Assembly (NCBI GenBank): GCA_964544885.1
Contig: CAZJDX010000002.1
Span: forward strand, 137,123 to 201,122
Source of the DNA: QQVM01 sp964544885
GTDB taxonomy: Bacteria > Bacteroidota > Bacteroidia > AKYH767-A > 2013-40CM-41-45
Reading direction: 5' to 3'
Length of the DNA stretch: 64,000 nt
The translations under genes and the position numbers were made by a program. Each line of letters opens with the position of its first letter. Positions within the stretch are counted from its first letter, which is position 1. This document shows, one piece after another, positions 1-8,411 of the stretch. The notes below the pieces were generated by a model. The model was given only the letters and a program-made list of their open reading frames with translations. It had not been told where the DNA came from and did no database searches.

Positions 1-2
1 TT

Positions 3-947
3 AAGCCTTCTGATATTGATGAGGTGATCCTTGTCGGCGGATCAACACGTATTCCGGCCATTCAGCAGCTCGTCGAAAAGTTTTTTGGAAAAGCGGCTCA
101 CAAAGGAGTTAACCCGGACGAAGTCGTTGCAATAGGTGCCGCCATTCAAGGCGCCGTTCTTACCGGTGAAGTAAAAGACGTATTGTTGCTGGATGTAACT
201 CCGCTGTCACTTGGTATCGAAACGATGGGTTCGGTGATGACAAAATTGATCGAAGCCAACACAACCATTCCCACCAAAAAGAGCGAAGTGTTTTCAACCG
301 CATCTGACAATCAACCTTCTGTTGAGATACATGTACTCCAGGGAGAGAGACCAATGGCGCGTGACAACAGAACAATAGGTCGTTTTCACCTGGATGGGAT
401 CCCACCCGCACCTCGTGGAATACCGCAGATTGAAGTGACCTTTGATATTGACGCAAACGGAATTCTACACGTTACCGCCAAGGATAAAGCAACGGGTAAA
501 TCTCAGAATATCCGCATAGAAGCTTCTTCAGGATTAAACGAAGAGGAGATCAAACGCATGAAGGCCGAAGCCGAAGCCAATGCAGAAACTGACAGAAAAG
601 CCAAAGAGGAAGCCGATAAGATAAATCAGGCAGATACACTGATTTTCCAGTCTGAAAAGCAATTGACAGAATTTGGTGATAAGATTTCTGCTGACAAGAA
701 AGAAACTATACAGAAGGCATTGTCCGCTCTTAAAGACGCTCATAAGGAAAGAAATATCCCTGCTATCGATATGGCACTTGCCACTTTGAACACAGCATGG
801 CAGGCAGCTTCTGAAGAGATGTATAAGGCGACACAGCAGGATGGCGGACCAAAAGCAGATGCGGGAACTTCAGGCGGACAGGATGGCAAGTCTGACGCGG
901 AAGTGACTGATGTTGATTTTGAAGAGGTGAAAGACGATAAAAAGTAA
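3..947 (+). CDS. dnaK: Chaperone DnaK (Hsp70), 3' part only
   Basis: This is the C-terminal half of the ATP-dependent chaperone DnaK; the 5' end lies outside the window and the frame is open from base 3. Visible are the end of the nucleotide-binding domain (the DEVILVGGSTRIPAI motif and the GAAIQGAVL helix), the linker DVLLLDVTPLSLGIE, the substrate-binding beta-sandwich (NTTIPTKKSEVFSTA, VLQGERPMARDN, FDIDANGILHVTAKDK), and the helical lid. A Gly/Asp-rich tail ends in a TDVDFEEV-type motif, as is usual for bacterial DnaK. Family knowledge: it folds cytoplasmic proteins together with DnaJ and GrpE, neither of which is in this window. A strong terminator follows directly. The identification is secure; only the start is missing. 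Confidence 0.97.
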   Translation, partial: KPSDIDEVILVGGSTRIPAIQQLVEKFFGKAAHKGVNPDEVVAIGAAIQGAVLTGEVKDVLLLDVTPLSLGIETMGSVMTKLIEANTTIPTKKSEVFSTASDNQPSVEIHVLQGERPMARDNRTIGRFHLDGIPPAPRGIPQIEVTFDIDANGILHVTAKDKATGKSQNIRIEASSGLNEEEIKRMKAEAEANAETDRKAKEEADKINQADTLIFQSEKQLTEFGDKISADKKETIQKALSALKDAHKERNIPAIDMALATLNTAWQAASEEMYKATQQDGGPKADAGTSGGQDGKSDAEVTDVDFEEVKDDKK

Positions 948-965
948 TTCTTCTGAATCGCATAA

Positions 966-1000
966 GGAAAAAAAAGGGAACCTTTAGGTTCTCTTTTTTT
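966..1000. terminator. Bidirectional terminator between dnaK and the VOC gene
   Basis: An A-rich stretch is followed by AAAAAGGGAACC, loop TTTA, then GGTTCTCTTTTT. The stem is 12 bp with one G-U pair, ends in T7, and is A-rich on the other side, so it can work for both converging genes. Confidence 0.85.
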
Positions 1001-1382
1001 ATTTATCCGCTTTCCTTGCGAAGGCTAAAACATGTCCGTCAGGGTCGGCACAGTAGGCTACAAAATCACCCCAGTCCCTGGACTTTCCCTTGCTGATAAA
1101 TGTGGCGCCATTTTTCAGTGCCCGTTCATTCCAGGCATCCGGATCTTCAACGTTCAGGTACAGCTCACATCTCGGAATTCCACTGGCTCCGGAAGGATGC
1201 GGAAGGGACGGGGTAATGATTCCGGCGATGCCATTCTCAGGCATAAGACCAAGTAATAAATCTGCTGAAAGTCTGAATTCAGTCATTCCGATGACATGGT
1301 TATGCGGCTCCTGGTTTAACAGTTTTGCATAAAAATTTCTGCTAACTTCCTGATCTCTTACATATAAAATGATTTCAAGCAT
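999..1382 (-). CDS. VOC-fold (glyoxalase/bleomycin resistance-like) protein
   Basis: A 127-residue single-subunit VOC protein. It shows the two beta-alpha-beta-beta-beta modules of the fold: the N-terminal module has LYVRDQEVSRNFYAKLL, and the C-terminal module ends in WGDFVAYCADPDGHVLAFA, the usual closing strand of glyoxalase I/fosfomycin- or bleomycin-resistance relatives. Family members bind a divalent metal or small ligand as dimers in the cytoplasm; the substrate cannot be told from sequence. The ATG start fits the family, since the first beta strand begins at residue 2. The gene converges on dnaK and its stop codon touches the shared terminator. Confidence 0.85.
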   Translation of the reverse strand: MLEIILYVRDQEVSRNFYAKLLNQEPHNHVIGMTEFRLSADLLLGLMPENGIAGIITPSLPHPSGASGIPRCELYLNVEDPDAWNERALKNGATFISKGKSRDWGDFVAYCADPDGHVLAFARKADK

Positions 1383-1409
1383 TCATTCAGTGAATTTATT
1401 ATTACGGTT

Positions 1410-1441
1410 AAAAAAAACCGGCGATATGTTCAACGGTTTTT
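1410..1441 (-). terminator. Terminator after the YitT-family gene
   Basis: Read on the minus strand, AAAAACCG and CGGTTTTT form a stem around a 13-nt loop, followed by a T-rich run. The 5' arm overlaps the last codons of the YitT-family gene. Confidence 0.55.
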
Positions 1442-2410
1442 CAGTGGACGTTTTTTAATCATACCGCCTTTGGTGTCTTTAACACTGCTCATTACAACAA
1501 AAGCGTTTGGATCAATCTTCTCGATCTCGGCATTAAGTTTACTTATTTCAAGTCTGGTAATGACGGTGTAAATGATATCTATCTTATCGGAATGCCCGTG
1601 TTTACCAAAGCCCCTTTTACCATAGTACACAGTGACTCCTCTTCCTAATTTTTGGATAATCATTTCTCTGATTTCATCACTGTGTGCAGAGATGATGGTG
1701 AAAGCGGTGTACTCTTCAATTCCTTCGATTACATAATCAACCGTTTTTGAGGCGGAAAGATAGGTGATCATGGAATACAGTGCAGTCTCCAAAGAAAGCA
1801 AGTAAGCAGCGGCTGAAAAAATAACAATGTTAATGGCCATGATCACGTCACCGATCGTGCTTCCGGATTTTCTCGAAAGAAAAATGGCAAGAATTTCGGT
1901 TCCATCGATCACGCTTCCACCCCGCACCGCCAAACCGATTCCTGCGCCAAGGAAAAATCCACCGAATAAAGCTACTAGTAATTTGTCATGCGTAATCTCC
2001 GGAAAAGGAATCATGGCAGTGCTGAGTGCCAGTCCAAGAATGGCGAGACTGGTTTTAATCGCAAACTGCTTTCCTATCATCTTAAGACCAAGAATCATGA
2101 AAGGTGCATTGACCAATACCAGTAAAACCGGAAAGGGAAGGTTAAACAGTTCTGCAATCAGAAGGGAAATTCCAACGGCACCACCATCAAGAAATTTATT
2201 TGGCAGGAGGAATCCCTTCAATCCGAAAGAAGCGCATCCGATACCTACCAGAATTAAAAGAAAATCCTTAACAGCATTGGAGGCAAGTAATTTTAACTCC
2301 CTGAATCCTTTGGCCAGTTCAAATGAAGAATAATTTGCATGAGAATGACCTGACCTTGTTTTGTCACGTAGAATGGCCCGGATCACGACTTTTTTCCAAA
2401 ATGGATTCAT
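1430..2410 (-). CDS. YitT family membrane protein (DUF161/DUF2179)
   Basis: A predicted inner-membrane protein of about 326 residues. Five or six hydrophobic segments (starting around DFLLILVGIGCASFGL, with the family pattern FLLPNKFLDGGAVGISLL) are followed by a soluble DUF2179 domain of about 80 residues (TAFTIISAHSDEIREMIIQKLGRGVTVYYG). This is the architecture of YitT/YvjA-type proteins, whose function is not established. The ATG at 2410 (MNPFWKKV) is chosen over an in-frame TTG 33 bases upstream. The gene is monocistronic, with a good terminator downstream. Confident family call, unknown role. Confidence 0.88.
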   Translation of the reverse strand: MNPFWKKVVIRAILRDKTRSGHSHANYSSFELAKGFRELKLLASNAVKDFLLILVGIGCASFGLKGFLLPNKFLDGGAVGISLLIAELFNLPFPVLLVLVNAPFMILGLKMIGKQFAIKTSLAILGLALSTAMIPFPEITHDKLLVALFGGFFLGAGIGLAVRGGSVIDGTEILAIFLSRKSGSTIGDVIMAINIVIFSAAAYLLSLETALYSMITYLSASKTVDYVIEGIEEYTAFTIISAHSDEIREMIIQKLGRGVTVYYGKRGFGKHGHSDKIDIIYTVITRLEISKLNAEIEKIDPNAFVVMSSVKDTKGGMIKKRPLKNR

Positions 2411-2638
2411 CTTCTGAACTAATTCGGCATGAAAGTAAGGCAATTTTCTTCATCTTTTTCCTGCCTCCTGAGGAGATAATCCCTGATTTTTTATCGTCCT
2501 TCTGAATCGTTCCGATGTTGAAATGGCATAGCGTACAGTGCATGAATCTGTACCGGGAAAGCCCTGTTTCTTCATCTTTCAGTACTTAATCAGAGAAGTG
2601 TAAAATTCGTTTTCCCTGAATTTATCAAGGAAAATTTC

Positions 2639-2646
2639 TAATTTTG
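2639..2646 (+). promoter_or_regulatory. Promoter -7 element, TAATTTTG
   Basis: TAATTTTG matches the Bacteroidota -7 consensus TAnnTTTG, 28 bases before the ATG of the T9SS cargo gene. No clear TTG is visible at -33, so only the -7 element is claimed. Confidence 0.45.
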
Positions 2647-2673
2647 TCTCCCTAACCAAAAAAGAGAATTGAC

Positions 2674-4467
2674 ATGAAAAAATTTTTACTTCTAATTAGT
2701 TTGTTCTTCAGCGGACTGGCAGTGTATTCGCAGGGGACCTGGGTCAGTCAGGCAACAGGTTTCATTCCTGTTTCTTCCGGGGTTCGTTATATCAGTGCTG
2801 TGGATACGAACGTAGTGTGGATCTGTTCTTATGATGGAAGCGGAGGAACTGCCAACCGTCAGGATTTTTCAAGAACTGTAGACGGTGGCACCAACTGGGT
2901 CGCGGGTACGGTACCTGTGCCTGTCAATTATGACTGGGCCATGATCTTCGGACTAAATGCAGATACAGCCTGGTCAGTTTTTTACGATGGTGTTGCGACA
3001 GTAGGAGGGGGTATCTGGAAAACAACTGATGGAGGTGTTACCTGGGCACAGCAGGATTCAGGACTGATCTTCGATGCAAATTCATTTCCCAATTCTGTCC
3101 ATTTCTGGGATGCCAATAATGGAGTTGCATTAGGGGATCCCAATCCAATCGATTATGAAATTTATACCACCACCGATGGGGGCGATAACTGGGTTCGGGT
3201 TCCACTCGCAAATGTCCCCCCACCATTGAATAATGAAGCTGGTATCGTTGGACATTACAATGTTATTGGAGATACAGTTTGGTTCGACACGAACAAGGGC
3301 CGGGTTTACCGTTCCGTTGACCGTGGCCTTAACTGGACCGTTTCCAGTACAGGTATCGTGGTTCCGGTTGATGGTGCCATTGACATTTGTTTCTACAATC
3401 ACCTGGAAGGAATGGTTCGTTTGTATAACAGTACTACCGGTGTAAATACGGTAAAACATACCGCTGATGGTGGTGATACCTGGACAGCAACCACTATCAC
3501 AGGCACACTTTTTGGATCGGATATAAAGTATGTTCCCGGTACTCCTTCCAAAATCATCAGCACAGGTGCGGCAACCGGATTCGTCGGATCAACCTATAGT
3601 AACGATGGCGGACGTAACTGGATCACTATCGAAACAACGGATCAGCGTACAGCGCTTGGAATCGTTGATTCCCTCACGATGTGGACAGGCGGATTTACCG
3701 CAAGTCCAAGCGATGGCGGTATCTACAAATTTGAATTTCTTGCGCCTGTAGCCTGTAATGATCCTTCTGTAAGCCCTGGCATCGCTACCGGTTCTGATAC
3801 TTTGCTCTGCGCAGGAGATACGCTGACAGTTACTTCAACCGGTGTGGCTTCTCCGACAGTAGGAAGTTTCTATGGTGTAAGCTGGACCATCTCATCCGCT
3901 AACATTACAGGCTCTGTTAATCCTGTGCTGGAACCCAGCCTGGTCGCTACTTATGGAATAAGCACACCGGCACCGGCGAGCAGTTCCAGAAGTCTCATCA
4001 ATGACGGAACCCTTATCGGCGCCGGAACTCCTTATGGTGTATATTACTGGACACCTGTTGTATTTGGAAATGCCGTTGCGGTCGGTACACCACAATTCCT
4101 CGCTGATCTTACCCTTGACGCCGCTTGTACCTATACCGGTAACTCAGTCATGGTAGAGGTTGCTGCCCCGGGAGATCCTCGTTGCAGTACTGTAGGTATT
4201 GATAAATTCGATTCAGTAAAGCTTTCACTGCTGGCTTCTCAGGAGAACGAGAGCACCCTTAAGCTGTATATCAATACACGTAATCAGGGTGATGTTGAGT
4301 TGGAAGTATATGATGTTACCGGTCGTCAGGTTTTCTCAGGCAGCAGGTTTCTTTCAAAAGGCAGTAATATTGAAATGATCAATATTGAAAATCTGCGTAC
4401 CGGAACTTATATGATCAAAGCCGTTTCTAATGGTGATCAAACCGTTACAAAAGTGGTTATTTTTTAA
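2674..4467 (+). CDS. Secreted BNR-repeat protein with T9SS type A sorting domain
   Basis: A 597-residue secreted protein. Residues 1-20 form a Sec signal peptide (MKKFLLLISLFFSGLAVYSQ). The body carries at least six BNR/sialidase-like or photosystem-II-stability-factor-like turns of the form S/T-x-D-G-G-x-x-W (for example TVDGGTNW, TTDGGVTW, TTDGGDNW, TADGGDTW, SNDGGRNW), suggesting a beta-propeller. About 75 C-terminal residues (VELEVYDVTGRQVFSG, then LRTGTYMIKA and TKVVIF) match the T9SS type A sorting domain, which directs export across the outer membrane and surface anchoring. There is no sialidase catalytic signature, so enzymatic activity is not claimed. It has its own promoter element and a strong terminator, so it is monocistronic. 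Confidence 0.85.
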   Translation: MKKFLLLISLFFSGLAVYSQGTWVSQATGFIPVSSGVRYISAVDTNVVWICSYDGSGGTANRQDFSRTVDGGTNWVAGTVPVPVNYDWAMIFGLNADTAWSVFYDGVATVGGGIWKTTDGGVTWAQQDSGLIFDANSFPNSVHFWDANNGVALGDPNPIDYEIYTTTDGGDNWVRVPLANVPPPLNNEAGIVGHYNVIGDTVWFDTNKGRVYRSVDRGLNWTVSSTGIVVPVDGAIDICFYNHLEGMVRLYNSTTGVNTVKHTADGGDTWTATTITGTLFGSDIKYVPGTPSKIISTGAATGFVGSTYSNDGGRNWITIETTDQRTALGIVDSLTMWTGGFTASPSDGGIYKFEFLAPVACNDPSVSPGIATGSDTLLCAGDTLTVTSTGVASPTVGSFYGVSWTISSANITGSVNPVLEPSLVATYGISTPAPASSSRSLINDGTLIGAGTPYGVYYWTPVVFGNAVAVGTPQFLADLTLDAACTYTGNSVMVEVAAPGDPRCSTVGIDKFDSVKLSLLASQENESTLKLYINTRNQGDVELEVYDVTGRQVFSGSRFLSKGSNIEMINIENLRTGTYMIKAVSNGDQTVTKVVIF

Positions 4468-4489
4468 GCAAGCTTTGATCCGTTGAACT

Positions 4490-4522
4490 GAGGTCGTCCG
4501 AAACGGACGGCCTCTTTTTTTT
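4490..4522 (+). terminator. Strong Rho-independent terminator
   Basis: GAGGTCGTCCG, loop AAA, CGGACGGCCTC, then T8. The 11-bp GC-rich stem follows the BNR/T9SS gene. Confidence 0.9.
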
Positions 4523-4525
4523 GCA

Positions 4526-5437
4526 TCATGGCATGGCGACCGGAACCTTTTTTCCTTTATTGTTTTTGTAAAAGGAATGAAGTAGCACGGTAATGAGAAT
4601 GATCAGCGATCCTCCGTAGAATCCGGCATTCAGAATCTTTCCTTCTCCGGCGAAAAGTACCGCAAGAACTATTCCGTAGACAGGCTCCAGATTTAAGGCG
4701 AGTCCCATGGTAAAGGCAGAAACATATCTCAATGCCTGAAGTGAAAGGATCCAGGTAAGGACAGTGCAAATGAGGGAAAGTATCAGGAGGTACAGTATGT
4801 CGCTGCCGTCAGGCAGGAATTTTTCTGTTGGCTGAATCAGAAAATAGAACGGCAGTAAAAGTGTGAGGAATAACCAACCGCTGCTTAGTTCAATCAGGCT
4901 GATGGTCAGCGTCTCGTATTTTGACGCAATCCTTTTATTGAAGACTGAGAAAATTGCGCTTAGCAGAGCACTTATGATACCGGCAATAATGCCTGCAAGC
5001 GCTGAGGTGTCGGTTTTATAGATCATGCCGATCCCTGCGAGTGCAAAAATGCTGAAGATTATCTCGGTGTAATCAAACTTTGTCCTGTTGACAAGAGGTT
5101 CAATAATGGAGGCAAACAATGCTATGGAGGAAAGGCAAATCATGGCCACACTGATACTTGAAAGCTTAATGGATCCATAGAAGGCGAGCCAGTGAAGCAT
5201 AACAAGAAGACCGATACCACTAATGCGGATGAATTCTTTCATGCTGATCCTGGGAAGTTTTTTTCTGAAAGCAAGTATCAAGCCTACAGCAAGCGAACTG
5301 ATCAGCATTCTGTACCAGACGAGCATTCCTTCATTCAATTCAATAAGTTTTCCAAGCAAGCCTGTAAATCCCCAGAGGAAGATGGCAGTATGCATCTTAA
5401 AATAGGCCGTTTTGATCTTGTGTTTTGATTCCGTCAT
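4526..5437 (-). CDS. EamA/DMT-superfamily transporter
   Basis: A 303-residue inner-membrane protein with about ten transmembrane helices in two EamA repeats: the first from AIFLWGFTGLLGKLI, the second from AGIIAGIISALLSAIFSVFNKRIA and ending near LEPVYGIVLAVLFAGE. The ALxLEPV-like motif near the end of the second repeat is typical of drug/metabolite transporters. The substrate is unknown; family members export amino acids, nucleotides or metabolites. It starts 1 base downstream of the maf stop codon and is probably the last gene of the DUF2520-kdsC-ubiA-maf operon. Confidence 0.85.
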   Translation of the reverse strand: MTESKHKIKTAYFKMHTAIFLWGFTGLLGKLIELNEGMLVWYRMLISSLAVGLILAFRKKLPRISMKEFIRISGIGLLVMLHWLAFYGSIKLSSISVAMICLSSIALFASIIEPLVNRTKFDYTEIIFSIFALAGIGMIYKTDTSALAGIIAGIISALLSAIFSVFNKRIASKYETLTISLIELSSGWLFLTLLLPFYFLIQPTEKFLPDGSDILYLLILSLICTVLTWILSLQALRYVSAFTMGLALNLEPVYGIVLAVLFAGEGKILNAGFYGGSLIILITVLLHSFYKNNKGKKVPVAMP

Positions 5438-5438
5438 T

Positions 5439-6125
5439 TCAAGTTGCTTGGATCAGACGTTTCACTTCATGCCAGAGCTTGACCACAGGTAAACCCATTA
5501 CATTAAAATAACCGCCATTAATTTCTCTGATGAAGGCAATATGGTTATCAGACTGAATTGACAATGATTTCCTGAAATAATCAGGCTTTCCAATGTCCAC
5601 GAGGAATTTCTTTTCTTCTTCGGAACAGGGATCAAGATCCCAGGGGATGCATTCCTGTGCCCCGTATGAACCGGCCTTGTCGAAGGGTTCGTAGACCTGA
5701 ACATAATTCCTAATTTCTTCATCACTGAGTTTTCTGAAGCTGACCTGGCTTTCCTCATGAAATGTATACCGTTCATTCCTGAAAGCCAGGCATACTCCGG
5801 TATAAACCTTATGCGTTCGTCCTGATAAAGTCTCAAGCATTTTACAGGCGTCAGCAGCATCTGAAGGTTTGTTTAATACAGTATCACCAAGACATACAAT
5901 CGTGTCGGCAGTGATAAGTAATTCGTTGTTTTTTAACTCACCGTTGAAAGCCTTTGATTTTACCAGAGCAAGATGAGTTGCGATTTCGCTACCTGTCAAA
6001 TGCCCGGGTATATCTTCGGCGGTTTGTTTGATCCTGACTTCAATATTCCAGTCCAGAGCTTCAAGAAGTTGTTTTCTCCTTGGCGAAGCAGAGCCGAGTA
6101 TAAGTTGAATTCCTGAAAGATCCAT
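5439..6125 (-). CDS. maf: Maf-family nucleoside triphosphate pyrophosphatase
   Basis: A 228-residue Maf/YceF/YhdE protein, slightly longer than the usual 190-200. The N-terminal signature LILGSASPRRKQLLEAL (residues 8-24) is diagnostic. It is followed by ITADTIV, whose acidic residue is catalytic in the family, and by the SGRTHKVYTGV and DKAGSYGAQ motifs. Maf enzymes hydrolyse non-canonical or methylated NTPs (dTTP/UTP, or m7GTP for the YceF group) to the monophosphate in the cytoplasm, which is house-cleaning. Which subgroup this belongs to cannot be settled by eye. It lies between the prenyltransferase (39-base spacer) and the EamA gene (1 base), so it is probably co-transcribed. Confidence 0.93.
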   Translation of the reverse strand: MDLSGIQLILGSASPRRKQLLEALDWNIEVRIKQTAEDIPGHLTGSEIATHLALVKSKAFNGELKNNELLITADTIVCLGDTVLNKPSDAADACKMLETLSGRTHKVYTGVCLAFRNERYTFHEESQVSFRKLSDEEIRNYVQVYEPFDKAGSYGAQECIPWDLDPCSEEEKKFLVDIGKPDYFRKSLSIQSDNHIAFIREINGGYFNVMGLPVVKLWHEVKRLIQAT

Positions 6126-6164
6126 GTGAATTTTAATTCGTATTAATTTTATTAAGGGCAGGAA

Positions 6165-7085
6165 TTATCTGAGAAAATAATAATAAAAAGGTATCATCGT
6201 CAGAATTCCCGCAAGCATAATGATTTTGGTAAATACTCCCGCATAGTAATAATCGGATTTCTCCTGCGCATTCTGAACAAGGTAACTTAGTGCCGCGAAA
6301 GGAATGACGAACATGGTAATGAGCAGCCAAAGACTAATGACAATATTTCCGTAAAAATATTTATACAATACGTATACTATTATGAACACGTTGATCAAAA
6401 TCAGGATCTGGACAAGATATTTTGTTTTTTTTAGTCCGAGCCTTACCGGAATCGTTTTGCATTGGGTCTGTTTATCACCTTCAAGATCTTCCATGTCCTT
6501 GATCATTTCCCTTAATAAAGTGATACCAAAAGCCGGAATGGCGTAGATGAGTAAGTAAGAGAAATTGCGATAAAACTCCGGTTCATACAAACCGGTAATT
6601 AAAATGCTAAGTGCTGTCAGTATGGCAATGAGAAAATTACCGGAAAGAAATTTCCTTTTATAATGCGATGCGTACATCCACAGTGATATTGCAGTGAACA
6701 CCTGGATCCCCGACATGATCATAATACCGGAATACCAGGCTATATAGAATCCGATGACTATTCCGGCAAGACTGAGGCTCAAAAATAATGTGGTGGCTGT
6801 CTTTGAGGAAATCAAGCTTCCAATTTTATTTTTACCTGGCTTGTTGATTGCATCTGTTTCGACATCGTATGCATCATTAATGATATAACCTCCTGCTGCA
6901 ACAAGAACAGTGGAAAGCACCAGTAGAAGAAAATTGAATTCGTTAAGATGGGAGGGATATTCCCCCGTAATGATGGATTCGGTTTCAAAGGCGGGCAGAA
7001 TGATACAGTACCGGACAAGGTATTGTGTTAAGATTATCATTAACAGATTTGGGAACCGGATCAGCCTTAAGAAAGAAAATGCCAT
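6165..7085 (-). CDS. UbiA-family prenyltransferase (geranylgeranylglycerol-phosphate type)
   Basis: A 306-residue polytopic UbiA-superfamily enzyme with about eight to nine transmembrane helices. Both aspartate motifs are visible: NDAYDVETDAINKP after the second helix (N-D-x-x-D-x-x-x-D) and DMEDLEGDKQ in the second half. These bind the Mg-prenyl diphosphate. In Bacteroidota this gene in this context is usually called geranylgeranylglycerol-phosphate geranylgeranyltransferase; that substrate is family inference, not shown by the sequence. I chose the ATG at 7085 (MAFSFLRLIRFPNLL): it lies 5 bases after the kdsC stop and begins at the first amphipathic helix, whereas an upstream start at 7115 would overlap kdsC by 25 bases. 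Confidence 0.85.
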   Translation of the reverse strand: MAFSFLRLIRFPNLLMIILTQYLVRYCIILPAFETESIITGEYPSHLNEFNFLLLVLSTVLVAAGGYIINDAYDVETDAINKPGKNKIGSLISSKTATTLFLSLSLAGIVIGFYIAWYSGIMIMSGIQVFTAISLWMYASHYKRKFLSGNFLIAILTALSILITGLYEPEFYRNFSYLLIYAIPAFGITLLREMIKDMEDLEGDKQTQCKTIPVRLGLKKTKYLVQILILINVFIIVYVLYKYFYGNIVISLWLLITMFVIPFAALSYLVQNAQEKSDYYYAGVFTKIIMLAGILTMIPFYYYFLR

Positions 7086-7090
7086 CAGGT

Positions 7091-7606
7091 TCAGGTCTGA
7101 ATAGAAAAGGGCCACTTATGGTGCAATCTCATTACTTGTTCAATTACATCCCTTGCACAACCTTCGCCCCCTTTAAACGGGGAAATATAAATCGAGAGAG
7201 ATCTGATTTCGGGGACTGCATCCTGGGGACAGCAAGGGACACCGCATGACATCATGACTTCGTAATCGGGGAGGTCATCTCCCATATACAGAACATTATC
7301 TTTAAGTATATTACAGGAGTCCATGATTTCCTGAAGTTTTTCTTTTTTGTCTTCCACACCAAGGTATATATCCTTTAATCCAAGATCCGCAAGTCGCTTC
7401 CTTACACCCTCTGATTTGCCACCGGAAATAATGCATACTTTATAGCCCGCGCCTACAGCTTCTTTTAATGCAAATCCGTCTTTGATGTTCATTATACGGT
7501 GAAGTTCACCCTGAAGAACCAGTAAGTTTCCGTTAGTTAAAACGCCATCAACATCGAAAATGAAGCAGGAAACTTTTTGTAGCTTTTGTTTGAAATTTTC
7601 TGACAT
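7091..7606 (-). CDS. KdsC-like HAD phosphatase (Kdo-8-phosphate phosphatase type)
   Basis: A 171-residue cap-less HAD phosphatase, the size of KdsC. HAD motif I is FIFDVDGVLT (nucleophile D18, acid D20), followed by the KdsC pattern of a small beta hairpin (GNLLVLQGELHRIMNIKDGFALK), motif II IISGG, and motif IV YMGDDLPDYEVM. KdsC removes phosphate from 3-deoxy-D-manno-octulosonate 8-phosphate in lipopolysaccharide core synthesis. kdsA is not in the window, so the precise substrate is inferred. It sits 17 bases downstream of the DUF2520 gene and 5 bases before the prenyltransferase. Confidence 0.85.
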   Translation of the reverse strand: MSENFKQKLQKVSCFIFDVDGVLTNGNLLVLQGELHRIMNIKDGFALKEAVGAGYKVCIISGGKSEGVRKRLADLGLKDIYLGVEDKKEKLQEIMDSCNILKDNVLYMGDDLPDYEVMMSCGVPCCPQDAVPEIRSLSIYISPFKGGEGCARDVIEQVMRLHHKWPFSIQT

Positions 7607-7623
7607 TAAAAAATGACTTAAGA

Positions 7624-8397
7624 TTACATGATAGGTCCTGAGTGATCGAGAATACTTTGGGTTAAGCTCGTGTACAACTTGCTGAGATTGTCATCCTTTC
7701 TCAGTAAGAACTTATGCATTTCAATCGTCTTTGTATCACCACGTCGGGCAGGTCCGGTTTGCATCTCAAGCGGCCGGTTCTGTTGCACTTTCTGAGCTGT
7801 TTCAAGAATGAGTGGGCGTAAGAGTTCGAAAGACAGTCCTTTTTTCAGTAATAATTTTTCTGCGATGAGATACAGGTGATTGCTGAAATTGTTTGCAAAT
7901 ACTGCCGCAAGGTGAATGTATTGTCTATCACTTGAGCTTGTCCAATGAATATTATTGCTGAGGCTTCGTGCCAGTGAATCAATACGCTTTTTTGAACCGG
8001 GTGTGCCGGCTTCGAGACAGAGAGGCACTTTTTTGAAATTTATTTTTCTTTTTATTGAAAATGTCTGAACCGGATAGATTACCCCATACATTTTTCCACA
8101 GGCTGCAAGCACCTCCGCCTTCACCGTGCCGGAGGTATGCAGAACCAGGGCATTTTTTCCGGGAATGTACCTGGCAAACCGGGCAATGGCCTCATCTTTT
8201 ATGGCCAGAATGTAAACGTCTGCTTTATCTGAGATAGAGCCTGGATCGAGGGTATAAGGACATTTCAGCCGCAATGAAAGTTTCCTGGTGACCTTTTCTG
8301 TCCTGCCAGCCAGCTGTATGATCCTGTGACCGGCTCTGAGCAACGCAGGTCCAAGATGCATGGCAACATTTCCCGATCCGATCAGTACGATTTTCAT
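7624..8397 (-). CDS. DUF2520 domain protein, Rossmann-like oxidoreductase
   Basis: A 257-residue predicted NAD(P)-dependent dehydrogenase-like protein. The N-terminus carries a dinucleotide-binding loop (MKIVLIGSGNVAMHLGPAL, residues 1-19) as in F420-dependent NADP reductase and pyrroline-5-carboxylate reductase relatives. The C-terminal half is the helical DUF2520 domain (IHLAAVFANNFSNHLYLIAEKLL), probably the dimerisation and substrate domain. No substrate is known for the family. It starts the five-gene operon running left to maf and the EamA transporter. Its stop is 17 bases from the kdsC-like start. Confidence 0.85.
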   Translation of the reverse strand: MKIVLIGSGNVAMHLGPALLRAGHRIIQLAGRTEKVTRKLSLRLKCPYTLDPGSISDKADVYILAIKDEAIARFARYIPGKNALVLHTSGTVKAEVLAACGKMYGVIYPVQTFSIKRKINFKKVPLCLEAGTPGSKKRIDSLARSLSNNIHWTSSSDRQYIHLAAVFANNFSNHLYLIAEKLLLKKGLSFELLRPLILETAQKVQQNRPLEMQTGPARRGDTKTIEMHKFLLRKDDNLSKLYTSLTQSILDHSGPIM

Positions 8398-8411
8398 GAA
8401 AAATTATACGG

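Noticed and set aside
1827..2333. 168-codon plus-strand frame inside the YitT gene
   Set aside because: It is antisense to a well-conserved membrane-protein gene and shows no family pattern.
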